From CAXXXW01 sp963665555 (lineage in GTDB: Bacteria > Pseudomonadota > Alphaproteobacteria > Thalassobaculales > Thalassobaculaceae): 64,000 bases of DNA. Both the position numbers and the translations under genes were made by a program. The notes below the pieces were generated by a model. It saw nothing but the letters and a program-made list of their open reading frames with translations, ran no database searches and was not told the DNA's origin. Below are positions 16,100-24,112 of this stretch, one piece after another (within the stretch, counting starts at the first letter, position 1; every line of letters begins with the position of its first letter). The stretch is from NCBI GenBank assembly GCA_963665555.2, contig OY762308.1, forward strand, positions 62,001 through 126,000, in the 5' to 3' direction.

Positions 16100-19012
16100 A
16101 TGACCGACGCCCCGCGCACCGCCGAAACCGCGTTCAACGGATATTTCGCCGAAGTGCTGCGCGGCAAGCACCCGGCGTGGCGGGACGGCCTCGGCGTCGA
16201 GCAGACCGGGGCCTTCCCGGACGCGCCCGGCCTCAGGCCCGACATCCTGGTCCGCCCGGCCGACGCGCAGCCGGTCGCCATCGAGACGGAGTACGCGCCG
16301 GCCGACACGGTGGAGGCGGACGCGCGCGCGCGGCTCGGCCTGACGCCGGCGGGCTGCGCGGAGCCGATCGAACAGGCGGTCGCGGTGCGCGTCCCGGACT
16401 CGCTGCGCCGCGGGCAGGAGGCGCTCGCGGCGCGCATCGCGGCGGCGCGGTTCGAGTATTGCGTGGTGTCGGGCGGCCCGGCGGCGGCCGGCCGCTGGCC
16501 CGCCTCCGGCTGGCTCGACGGCGGGATCGACGACATCGCCCGCTGCGTCGAGCACGCGATGGTCTCGGACCGGCTGGTCGAGGAGGCGACGACGATCCTG
16601 GAGACGGACGTGGCGATCGCCACCCGCGCCGTGCAAGACGCCCACGACCTCGGGTTCACGGACATCGTGCCCCATATCGGGCGCATCCTGAGGCAGACGC
16701 CCGGCGAACAGACGAACCGCATGGCGATGACCATCGTCGCCAACGCGCTCACCTTCCACGCCGCCATCGGCGGCGCGCGCGGGATTCCGCCCTTTTCGCT
16801 GGAAGACTCCTGGAGGCGCGAAGCGCTTCGCGACCGGTTCCTGAGGGCCTGGGCCTACATATTGCGCGAAATCAACTACTGGCCGATCTTCAAGGTGGCC
16901 GGCGACCTGCTCTCGGCCCTGCGGCCGGACACGGCGGATCGCGCGCTGCTGAGCCTGGGCCGGGCGGCGGACCGGCTCGCGAAACTCGGCGTGAACTCCC
17001 GGCACGACCTGTCGGGCCGGATGTTCCAGAAGCTGATCGCCGACCGGAAGTTCCTCGCGACCTTCTACACGCTGCCCAACAGCGCCGCGCTGCTGGCCGA
17101 ACTCGCCGTCGCCCGGCTCGACGCCGACTGGAGCGACCTCGGGTCCTATCCCGGTTTGCGGATCGCCGACCTCTCCTGCGGCACGGGCACGCTGCTGTCG
17201 GCCGCCTACCGCGCCGTGCTGGGCCGCTACCGCCGCGCCGGCGGCGACGACCGCGAGATCCACCGCGCGATGATCGAGCGCTCCCTTGTCGCGGCCGACA
17301 TCATGCCGGCGGCCGCGCATCTCTGCGCCTCGCAACTGTCCAGCGTCCATCCGTCGGAGGTTTTCTCCAACACCCGCGTGTACACCATGCCTTACGGGAC
17401 CGGCGCCGCGGAGGAGCGCGAGCGGGGCGTGTCCATCGGCTCCCTCGACCTGATCGCCGCCGAACGGACGGGTTCGCTGTTCCCCACCGGCCAGCGCCGG
17501 ATCGGCGGCGACGCGGACGACGCCGATGTCCAGGACATCGAGCTTCCCCACGGATCGGTGGACCTCGCGATCATGAATCCGCCCTTCACGCGCCCGACCA
17601 ACCACGAGATCGCCGGCGCGCCGGTCCCGTCCTTCGCCGGGTTCCAGACGAGCGCGGACGAGCAGCGCGCGATGTCCGACAGCCTGGCGCGCATCCGGGG
17701 CGGCCTCGAACGCCCGGCCGGCCACGGCAACGCCGGCCTCGCCTCCAACTTCGTCGACCTCGCCCACGCGAAGGTCCGGCCGGGCGGCGTCGTGGCGCTG
17801 GTCCTGCCGATCGCCGCGATCGCCGGCGAGGCCTGGCGGCCCGCCCGCGACCTGCTGTCGAGGCGCTACGACGACATAACCGTCGTCACGATCGCCACAT
17901 CGGGCGAACACGACCGCGCGTTTTCGGCCGACACCGGGATGGCGGAGGCGCTGGTCGTCGCCACGAAACGGCGCGAGGGGAACGGCGCGCCGGGGGACGC
18001 GCTGTTCCTGAACCTGCTCCGACGCCCGCGGAGCATCCAGGAAGCCGCCGAGGTCGCCCGGATCGCCGGCGGACTGCCGGAGGTCCGGGCCGGCCGTTTC
18101 GCCGCCGCCGGCCAGGTCCTCGGAACCTTCGTTCGCGCGCCGCTCGCCGAGGGCGGCTGCGTCGCGCTGCGCGAGTCCGCGCTCGCCTCCGCGATGATGG
18201 CGTTGCGCGGCGGGGAACTGCGGATGCCCCGCTACGCCAGCCCGCTCGCCGTTCCGGTCGCGCCGCTGGGCGAACTGGGCGAGCGCGGACTGGTGGACCG
18301 CGACATCGGAGGCCGGAGCGACGCGCTTTCCTCCTTCCGCGGGCCTTTCAGGATCGTGTCCATCCTCGGGGTTCCGAGCTACCCGGTCCTCTGGGCCCAC
18401 GACGCGCGGCGCGAGCGCCGCCTCGTCGTCGAACCCGACAGCGAGGGCGAGGTCCGGCCCGGCCACGACGATCGCGCGGTCGCCGTCTGGCGGACCGCGA
18501 CGCGGCTCCACTTCAACCGGGATTTTCAAATCAACTCGCAAAGCCTCGCCGCCTGCATGACGCCGGAGCCGGCGATCGGCGGCCGGGCCTGGCCGAACTT
18601 CCGGATGCGCGGGGAGGGCTGGGACAAGGCCGTGGCGCTGTGGGCGAACTCCACGCCCGGCCTGATGGCGTTCTGGTGGGAGGGGTCGCGCCAGCAGCAG
18701 GGGCGGGCCGTCCTCACCATCGCGACGCTGCCGGGCCTCACGGTCCTCGACCCGCGCGCGCTCCCGGCCGATGCGTTGCGGCGGGCGGGGGAACTGTTCG
18801 ACGCCTTCGCCGGCCGGACCCTCCTGCCCGCCAACGAGGCCTGGCGCGACGAGACCCGCCAGGCGCTCGATCGCGCCGTCCTCGTCGATCTGCTCGGCCT
18901 GCCGGAAGACGCGCTCGAAGCCTTCGCGAACCTGCGCCTGCAATGGTGCGCCGAACCGTCCGTCCACGGCGGCAAACCCACCGCCCCGCCCGCCGGAGGA
19001 GGCCGCCCGTGA
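16100..19012 (+). CDS. Large N6-adenine DNA methyltransferase with putative N-terminal nuclease domain (type IIG-like)
   Basis: A 970-residue protein. The methylase core is clear: FYTLPNSAALLAELA (322-336), motif I DLSCGTGTLL (357-366) and the catalytic NPPF (493-496). The N-terminal 120 residues read like a restriction-endonuclease fold: PDILV with Asp48, then VAIETEY with Glu62-x-Glu64, the same E-x-E spacing as in BamHI instead of E-x-K. Residues from about 690 on may hold a target-recognition region. If the nuclease is active this is a single-chain restriction-modification enzyme that cuts and methylates DNA. No separate R or S gene is adjacent. ATG 16100 follows GAGGCCGCG. It is followed by a HipB/HipA pair, so a small defence-like island is likely. 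Confidence 0.8.
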   Translation: MTDAPRTAETAFNGYFAEVLRGKHPAWRDGLGVEQTGAFPDAPGLRPDILVRPADAQPVAIETEYAPADTVEADARARLGLTPAGCAEPIEQAVAVRVPDSLRRGQEALAARIAAARFEYCVVSGGPAAAGRWPASGWLDGGIDDIARCVEHAMVSDRLVEEATTILETDVAIATRAVQDAHDLGFTDIVPHIGRILRQTPGEQTNRMAMTIVANALTFHAAIGGARGIPPFSLEDSWRREALRDRFLRAWAYILREINYWPIFKVAGDLLSALRPDTADRALLSLGRAADRLAKLGVNSRHDLSGRMFQKLIADRKFLATFYTLPNSAALLAELAVARLDADWSDLGSYPGLRIADLSCGTGTLLSAAYRAVLGRYRRAGGDDREIHRAMIERSLVAADIMPAAAHLCASQLSSVHPSEVFSNTRVYTMPYGTGAAEERERGVSIGSLDLIAAERTGSLFPTGQRRIGGDADDADVQDIELPHGSVDLAIMNPPFTRPTNHEIAGAPVPSFAGFQTSADEQRAMSDSLARIRGGLERPAGHGNAGLASNFVDLAHAKVRPGGVVALVLPIAAIAGEAWRPARDLLSRRYDDITVVTIATSGEHDRAFSADTGMAEALVVATKRREGNGAPGDALFLNLLRRPRSIQEAAEVARIAGGLPEVRAGRFAAAGQVLGTFVRAPLAEGGCVALRESALASAMMALRGGELRMPRYASPLAVPVAPLGELGERGLVDRDIGGRSDALSSFRGPFRIVSILGVPSYPVLWAHDARRERRLVVEPDSEGEVRPGHDDRAVAVWRTATRLHFNRDFQINSQSLAACMTPEPAIGGRAWPNFRMRGEGWDKAVALWANSTPGLMAFWWEGSRQQQGRAVLTIATLPGLTVLDPRALPADALRRAGELFDAFAGRTLLPANEAWRDETRQALDRAVLVDLLGLPEDALEAFANLRLQWCAEPSVHGGKPTAPPAGGGRP

Positions 19013-19053
19013 AAGCGCTTGCATGAAGGCGCCCGGCGACGGCCCGCGCGAGG

Positions 19054-19082
19054 CTTGCATTACGTTATTCGTATATTACATT
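19054..19082 (+). promoter_or_regulatory. AT-rich promoter/operator candidate for hipBA
   Basis: A sharp AT-rich patch in GC-rich surroundings. TTGCAT (19055-19060), a 16-base spacer and TACATT (19077-19082) fit a sigma-70-type promoter. The short inverted repeat TACG-TTATT-CGTA (19061-19073) sits inside the spacer, where an autorepressing HipB protein would be expected to bind. Confidence 0.45.
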
Positions 19083-19114
19083 GAAGGCGATTCCGGTTGC
19101 CGGAGAACGACGAA

Positions 19115-19450
19115 ATGCCCCCGCAGCACCTGCCGCCGCCGGCCGCCCGGCGCGCCTTGCGGACGCTCGGCGCGGACATGAGGGCCGCGCGGCTCCGCCG
19201 CCGGCTGCCGATGGAGGTCGTGGCCGAGCGGGCGGGGACGTCGCGCCAGACGGTGGCGCGGATCGAGAGGGGCGATCCCTCCGTCGCCGCCGGCATCCTG
19301 GCGGCGGCGTTGCAGGCGCTGGGCCTGGTCGAGCGCCTGGGCGCCGTCGCGGACCCGGCGGCGGACGGCGTGGGGCTGGACATCGCGCGCGAGGATTTGC
19401 CCAGGCGCGCCTACCCGCCGCGTCGCCGCCGGGGGCGGGCCGATGGCTGA
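19115..19450 (+). CDS. XRE-family helix-turn-helix antitoxin (HipB-like)
   Basis: A 111-residue protein with an XRE helix-turn-helix in the middle (VVAERAGTSRQTVARIERGDPSV). It overlaps the HipA-like kinase gene by 8 bases, the standard order for HipBA modules, in which HipB neutralises HipA and represses the operon. ATG 19115 is preceded by GGAG at a workable distance; an in-frame TTG 18 bases upstream is an alternative. The C-terminus is Arg-rich. Confidence 0.85.
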   Translation: MPPQHLPPPAARRALRTLGADMRAARLRRRLPMEVVAERAGTSRQTVARIERGDPSVAAGILAAALQALGLVERLGAVADPAADGVGLDIAREDLPRRAYPPRRRRGRADG

Positions 19451-20693
19451 CATCGAGGTCTGGATGGACGCGCCGGAAGCGCCGCCGCGCGTCGGGACGA
19501 TGCGCCGCCATCCGGCGCGCGGGCGCGAAGCCGTGTCGTTCGAGTACGACCCGTCGTGGATCGCCTCGCCGGAGGGCTTCGCGCTCGATCCCTCCCTGCC
19601 GCTCGGCCGGGGCGCGTTCCGGCCCTCGCGGGACCGGCCGATGTTCGGGGCCTTCGGCGACTCCGCGCCGGACAGTTGGGGCCGCGCCCTGATGCGCCGG
19701 CGCGAGCGCCGCCGGGCGGAGCGCGAGGGAACGACGCCCCGGACGCTCCTGGAAACGGACTTCCTGCTCGGCGTCGTGGACGAGGCGCGGCTCGGCGCGC
19801 TGCGGTTCCGCGAGGCGGGCCGCGGCGCCTTCGCGGCTCCGCGCGCGGCCGGCGTGCCGAATTTCCTCGCGCTCGGACGGTTGCTCGGCGCGGCCGGCCG
19901 GATTTCGCGCGACGAGGAAACGGAGGAGGATTTGCGCCTGATCCTCGCGCCGGGCTCGTCCCTCGGCGGGGCGTGGCCAAAGGCCTCGATCCTGGACGCG
20001 CGCGGCCGCCTGTCGATCGCCAAGTTCCCGAAGGACTCCGACGCGGAGGGCTATTCGCTGGAGCGCTGGGAGGCGATCGCGCTCGACATGGCCGCCGCCG
20101 CCGGGCTGGACGCGGCCGAGCACGACCTGCCGGAAGCCGGCGGCCGGCCGGTCCTGCTGTCGCGGCGCTTCGACCGCGGCGCGCGCGGCCGGATCCCGTT
20201 CCTCTCCGCGCTGTCGATGACGGAACGGCGGGACCGCGAAGAGGGCAGCTATATCGAGTTGTTCGACTTCCTGGCCTCGAACGGCGCCGACCCCGCCGCC
20301 GGCCGGCTGGAGCTGTTCGGCCGGATCGCCTTCTCCATCCTCGTCTCGAACACCGACGACCACCTGCGCAACCATGGCTTCCTGCGGGCCGGGCCGCGGG
20401 GCTGGAGCCTGTCCCCGGCCTACGACATCAACCCCGTCCCGGCGGACATCGCGCCGCGCGTCCTCTCCACGGCGATCGACGACGAGGACGGAACGTGCTC
20501 GATCGACCTGCTGAGGTCCGTCGCCGAGGCCTATCCGGTGAAACTGTCCGAGGCGGACCGGATAATCCGCCGAATCGCGGCCGTGACCCGGAACTGGCGC
20601 GACTTCGCGCGCAAGCGGGGGGCGGGCCGTCGGGAGATCGACCGGATGGCGGGCGCCTTCGAGCACGGGGACCTCGACCGGGCGACGGCGTAA
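19443..20693 (+). CDS. HipA-like serine/threonine kinase toxin
   Basis: A 416-residue protein. The ATP loop GSSLGGAWPK (171-180) with Lys194 after it, the catalytic SNTDDHLRNHG (302-312) and LSPAYDINP are the HipA kinase motifs. HipA toxins phosphorylate an aminoacyl-tRNA synthetase such as GltX and slow growth; the target here is unknown. All visible catalytic residues are intact, so it is probably active and dependent on the HipB-like partner. The adjacency to a methyltransferase suggests a role in a defence or persistence island. Confidence 0.88.
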   Translation: MADIEVWMDAPEAPPRVGTMRRHPARGREAVSFEYDPSWIASPEGFALDPSLPLGRGAFRPSRDRPMFGAFGDSAPDSWGRALMRRRERRRAEREGTTPRTLLETDFLLGVVDEARLGALRFREAGRGAFAAPRAAGVPNFLALGRLLGAAGRISRDEETEEDLRLILAPGSSLGGAWPKASILDARGRLSIAKFPKDSDAEGYSLERWEAIALDMAAAAGLDAAEHDLPEAGGRPVLLSRRFDRGARGRIPFLSALSMTERRDREEGSYIELFDFLASNGADPAAGRLELFGRIAFSILVSNTDDHLRNHGFLRAGPRGWSLSPAYDINPVPADIAPRVLSTAIDDEDGTCSIDLLRSVAEAYPVKLSEADRIIRRIAAVTRNWRDFARKRGAGRREIDRMAGAFEHGDLDRATA

Positions 20694-20774
20694 GGCGCGA
20701 GCGCGGGGGCGGGGCGCGCCGTGCTACGCTGCCGGCCGCGGCGCCGCGGCGCCAGGGAACCGGGAGAAGACATC

Positions 20775-21575
20775 ATGGATCGCGCGGCCCTGATCGAGAC
20801 GGCGAAGGCGATGGCGGCGGAGCGGGTCACCGGCGCCATGGACATGGACGAGAAGATGGATGTCCTCGAAATGGCCATGATGGAGCTGCTCGACATCCAG
20901 ATCATGAAGCCGCCGCTCGGCCGCGTCGGCACCTACGGCTCCGGCGGGGCCGGGCCGGCGAAGGGCCGCTGGCTGATGGGCGACGACCCGCGCCTGCCGA
21001 AAATGCCGGACAGGCCGACGCTCGCCGACTTCTTCCGCCTGCGCCTGATGCTCGACGGGCGCGGCTCCAGCCACCTGCTGCAGAGCGCGCGGCTCGCCGT
21101 CGAGAACGGCGCGCCGGAGAAGATCGTGCTCGCCTGCCTGCTGCACGACATGTCGGTGATCGGCTTCGTGCGCAGCGACCACGGGCACTGGGCGGCGCAG
21201 ATGGTCGCGCCCTATGTCGAGGAGGAGGTCGCCTGGGCGATCCGCCACCACCAGGCGCTGCGCTTCCGCCCGGCGCCGGAGTTCGGCTACGAGTATCCCG
21301 GCCTCTACACGGCGGCCTTCGGCGAGGATTACGAGCCGCCGGAATACATCCGCCGCGAATGGGACTATTGCCGGAGCCACAAATGGTACGGCTCGGCGAT
21401 GCAGGTGGTGACGAACGACCTCTACGCCTTCGACCCGGACAAGCGGGTCGCGTTCGAGGAGTTCGAGGACATCGTGGGCCGCAACTTCCGCCAGCCGGAG
21501 GAGGGGCTGGGCTTCGACGGAAGCCCCGTCGCCCATATGTGGCGCACGCTGATCTGGCCGAACAACTTCCTTTAG
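20775..21575 (+). CDS. HD-domain phosphohydrolase-like protein
   Basis: A 266-residue protein. The HD motif is visible as LACLLHDMSVIGF, with an upstream His in SSHLLQSARLA and downstream SDHGHWAA and AIRHHQALRF, all consistent with a metal-binding HD fold. Long acidic and aromatic segments follow (EFGYEYPGLYTAAFG). The substrate is unknown. It is probably cytoplasmic. ATG 20775 lies after a GGGAGAAG ribosome binding site. It may be in an operon with the amidohydrolase that starts 123 bases downstream. Confidence 0.82.
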   Translation: MDRAALIETAKAMAAERVTGAMDMDEKMDVLEMAMMELLDIQIMKPPLGRVGTYGSGGAGPAKGRWLMGDDPRLPKMPDRPTLADFFRLRLMLDGRGSSHLLQSARLAVENGAPEKIVLACLLHDMSVIGFVRSDHGHWAAQMVAPYVEEEVAWAIRHHQALRFRPAPEFGYEYPGLYTAAFGEDYEPPEYIRREWDYCRSHKWYGSAMQVVTNDLYAFDPDKRVAFEEFEDIVGRNFRQPEEGLGFDGSPVAHMWRTLIWPNNFL

Positions 21576-21698
21576 GACGGCCCGGAAGGACGGCCCGGTC
21601 GCGCGGGCGGGCCGGGCGAAAGCCTTGGCGGGGGGCGGCGGCGGCTGTTACGATCCGGCCGCGGCGCGGACCCGCGCGCGGCGACGGGGGAGGGGACG

Positions 21699-23402
21699 AT
21701 GGCTTTCGATCTGGCGATCAGGAACGGAATGGTGGTCGACGGCTCCGGCATGGCGCGCTACCGCGCCGATGTCGGCGTCAAGGACGGGCGGATCGCGCGG
21801 ATCGGCCGGATCGCCGAGCCGGCGGACGAGACGATCGACGCCGAGGGCCATGTCGTCGCGCCCGGCTTCGTCGACGGCCACACGCACATGGACGCGCAGA
21901 TTTTCTGGGACCGGCTCGGCAGCTGCTCCTGCTACCACGGCGTGACGACGGCGGTGATGGGCAATTGCGGCTTCACCATCGCGCCGTGCCGCGAGTCGGA
22001 GGTCGATTTCGTCTTCCGCAACCTCGAACGCGCCGAGGACATCAGCCGCGAGGCCATGCTCCAGGGCATCGAGTGGAAGTGGGAGACCTTCCCCGAATTC
22101 CTCGACGTCATCGACGCGCTGCCCAAGGGCATCAACTACGCCGGCTATATCGGCCATTCGGCGCTGCGCACCCATGTCATGGGCGAGCGCGCCTTCGAGG
22201 AGCAGGCGTCCGGGGACGACCTCGCCGCGATGGCCGGCCAGGTGCGCGAGGCGGTGCGCGCCGGCGCGCTCGGCTTCTCGACCTCGCGCAGCCCCAGCCA
22301 CCTCACCTCCGACGACCGGCTGGTGGCGAGCCGCGTCGCCGATTTCGAGGAAGTGCGCGCCCTGGTCGCGGCGATGGGCGCGGAGGGCGCCGGCATCTTC
22401 CAGCTGGCGATGGAGCGCGGCGACATCGAGCACATGCGCGGCGTTTACAACCGCCTCGCCGACCTGTCGATCGAGACCGGCCGGCCGGTCACCTTCGGCA
22501 GCCTGTCGCGGCGCGCCTGGCCGGGCCAGTGGCGCGAACTCTACGACATCATCGACCGGCGCAACCTCGAGGGCGCGCGCATCTTCACCCAGGTCCACAG
22601 CCGGGAGATCAACTCCATCGTCTCCTTCGCGACCGCCATGCCGTTCGACGACTGGCCGGTGTGGCGCGATGTGCGCAAGCTCCCGCCGGAGGGCCAGATG
22701 GCGGCGATGCGCGACCCGGAGACGCGGCGCAAGCTGATCGAGATCGCCAGCCGGCCGCACGAGGGGCCGGCCGCGGTGGGGGCCGAGGCGCGCCCGCCGG
22801 AATGGGACATCTTCTACCACGTGGACAAGGTGGCGCTGCCGCATCCCGCCATGGCCGAGATCGCGGCGGCGCGCGGCGTCTCCCCGGCCGAGGCGATGAT
22901 CGACCTCGCGCTGGAGAACGGGCTGAACGCGTTCTTCCGCCAGCCGCTGGCCAACGAGAACATGGAGGACGCGCTGGCCCTGATGCGCCATCCGCATTCC
23001 TGCGTCACCTTCTCGGATTCGGGCGCGCATGTGTCGCAGATCATGGACTCCTCGCTCCAGACGCACCTGCTGAGCCACTGGGTGCGCCAGGAGGAGGCGT
23101 TCACGCTGGAGGAGGCGGTGCGCCTGATCACCTACGACACCGCGACCCGCTGGGGCTTCCACGACCGCGGCCTGCTGCGCGAGGGCATGGCGGCCGACAT
23201 CGTGGTGTTCGACCCCGACACGGTGGGCGCCGAGATGCCGGAAGTGGTGCGCGACCTGCCCGGCGGCGCGAAGCGGCTGAAGCAGTACGGAACCGGCATC
23301 GCGGCGACGGTGGTGGGCGGCCGGACGGTGCTCCGGAACAACGAGCACACCGGCGCCCTCCCCGGCCGCCTCCTCCGCGGCCCGCTGGCCCAGGCGGCGT
23401 AG
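21699..23402 (+). CDS. N-acyl-D-amino-acid deacylase family amidohydrolase
   Basis: A 567-residue metal-dependent amidohydrolase. The opening FDLAIRNGMVVDGSGMARY, the metal-binding GFVDGHTHMDAQ (about residue 60) and the late ADIVVFDPDTVG and NNEHTGALPGRLLRG tail fit the D-aminoacylase group. TFSDSGAHVSQIMD resembles the second-half metal ligand segment. Members hydrolyse N-acyl-D-amino acids or related cyclic amides; the exact substrate is not predictable. ATG 21699 follows a GGGGAGGGGAC ribosome binding site. Confidence 0.88.
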   Translation: MAFDLAIRNGMVVDGSGMARYRADVGVKDGRIARIGRIAEPADETIDAEGHVVAPGFVDGHTHMDAQIFWDRLGSCSCYHGVTTAVMGNCGFTIAPCRESEVDFVFRNLERAEDISREAMLQGIEWKWETFPEFLDVIDALPKGINYAGYIGHSALRTHVMGERAFEEQASGDDLAAMAGQVREAVRAGALGFSTSRSPSHLTSDDRLVASRVADFEEVRALVAAMGAEGAGIFQLAMERGDIEHMRGVYNRLADLSIETGRPVTFGSLSRRAWPGQWRELYDIIDRRNLEGARIFTQVHSREINSIVSFATAMPFDDWPVWRDVRKLPPEGQMAAMRDPETRRKLIEIASRPHEGPAAVGAEARPPEWDIFYHVDKVALPHPAMAEIAAARGVSPAEAMIDLALENGLNAFFRQPLANENMEDALALMRHPHSCVTFSDSGAHVSQIMDSSLQTHLLSHWVRQEEAFTLEEAVRLITYDTATRWGFHDRGLLREGMAADIVVFDPDTVGAEMPEVVRDLPGGAKRLKQYGTGIAATVVGGRTVLRNNEHTGALPGRLLRGPLAQAA

Positions 23403-23437
23403 GCGAGGACGCGGCGCGGCCGGCCGGCCGGGGCCGG

Positions 23438-23995
23438 TTAAAGGTTCAGCGCGCCTTGGCCTTGGGCCTTGCCGGGCGCCTCGCCGGCGGCGCCCGGGAG
23501 GGAGTCTTCGCGGGCGGTCCGGGAAGGCGCGTCGGCTCCCGTCAACGCCTCCAGGTCGGCGGGGCGCGCGACGGTCGCGAAACGGCCTTCCGGCGCGAGA
23601 TAGACGACGGCCCGTTTGCCCCGCCTCGAAAGCTCGCGCATGTTCTCCAGCGATCCGGCGCTCTTGCCGTCCCACAGCACGAAGCCGTAATCCGCCGCGG
23701 CGGCCATCTCCCTGTCCTTGACCGTGTGGAACGCCCGGCCGCGCAGTTTCGGATCGGCCGCCACCTCCCGCACCTCCCAGCCGCCGACATTGTTCCGGCA
23801 GGTCCGGCCGGAACGGAAGACGCGCACGTTCCGATAACCCTGGCTCGCCAGATACCCCTGGAACGCCTTGTCCGCGCCGTTGGCGTCGCCGACGACGATG
23901 TGGAAGTCCTTGTCGATCATGTTCCGAAGCCGGGCGCGCACGGCGTCGTTCAACCGGCCGAGCTTTCGGGAGCCGGACAGGAAAACGGTTGTCAT
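23438..23995 (-). CDS. SLOG-fold (DprA/YspA-like) nucleotide-binding protein
   Basis: A 185-residue protein. TVFLSGSRKLGRL at the N-terminus, HIVVGDANGADKAFQGYLASQGY, and YGFVLWDGKSAGSLENMREL fit the Rossmann-like SLOG fold that binds nucleotides or nucleotide-derived ligands. SLOG proteins are often linked to stress or defence signalling, but no effector domain is fused here. The C-terminal 40 residues are low complexity. The local composition is less GC-rich than the neighbours. A 22-codon ORF ends exactly at its start. Function unknown. Confidence 0.78.
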   Translation of the reverse strand: MTTVFLSGSRKLGRLNDAVRARLRNMIDKDFHIVVGDANGADKAFQGYLASQGYRNVRVFRSGRTCRNNVGGWEVREVAADPKLRGRAFHTVKDREMAAAADYGFVLWDGKSAGSLENMRELSRRGKRAVVYLAPEGRFATVARPADLEALTGADAPSRTAREDSLPGAAGEAPGKAQGQGALNL

Positions 23996-24064
23996 CTATT
24001 TGGACACGGTGTGCGGGCCGAACGCCATGCCCTTGTCCCGGTTGCCGACAAGTTCGTAGGGCAT
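23996..24064 (-). CDS. 22-residue ORF abutting the SLOG gene
   Basis: The frame reads MPYELVGNRDKG then MAFGPHTVSK and stops with TAG directly before the ATG of the SLOG gene, with no spacer. It has an upstream GGGAAGGG ribosome binding site. It could be a translational leader or the remnant of a longer gene. No similarity is recognised. Confidence 0.35.
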   Translation of the reverse strand: MPYELVGNRDKGMAFGPHTVSK

Positions 24065-24112
24065 CGCGGTTCGCCCTTCCCGTTCCGGCCCGCCTTCGCG
24101 CGCCTTGGCCGT

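Noticed and set aside
11963..19060. A 2365-codon open frame on the minus strand
   Set aside because: It is antisense or out of frame to several clear genes (serine hydrolase, autotransporter, methyltransferase) and has Arg/Ala/Pro-rich sequence without domains. It is an effect of very high GC.
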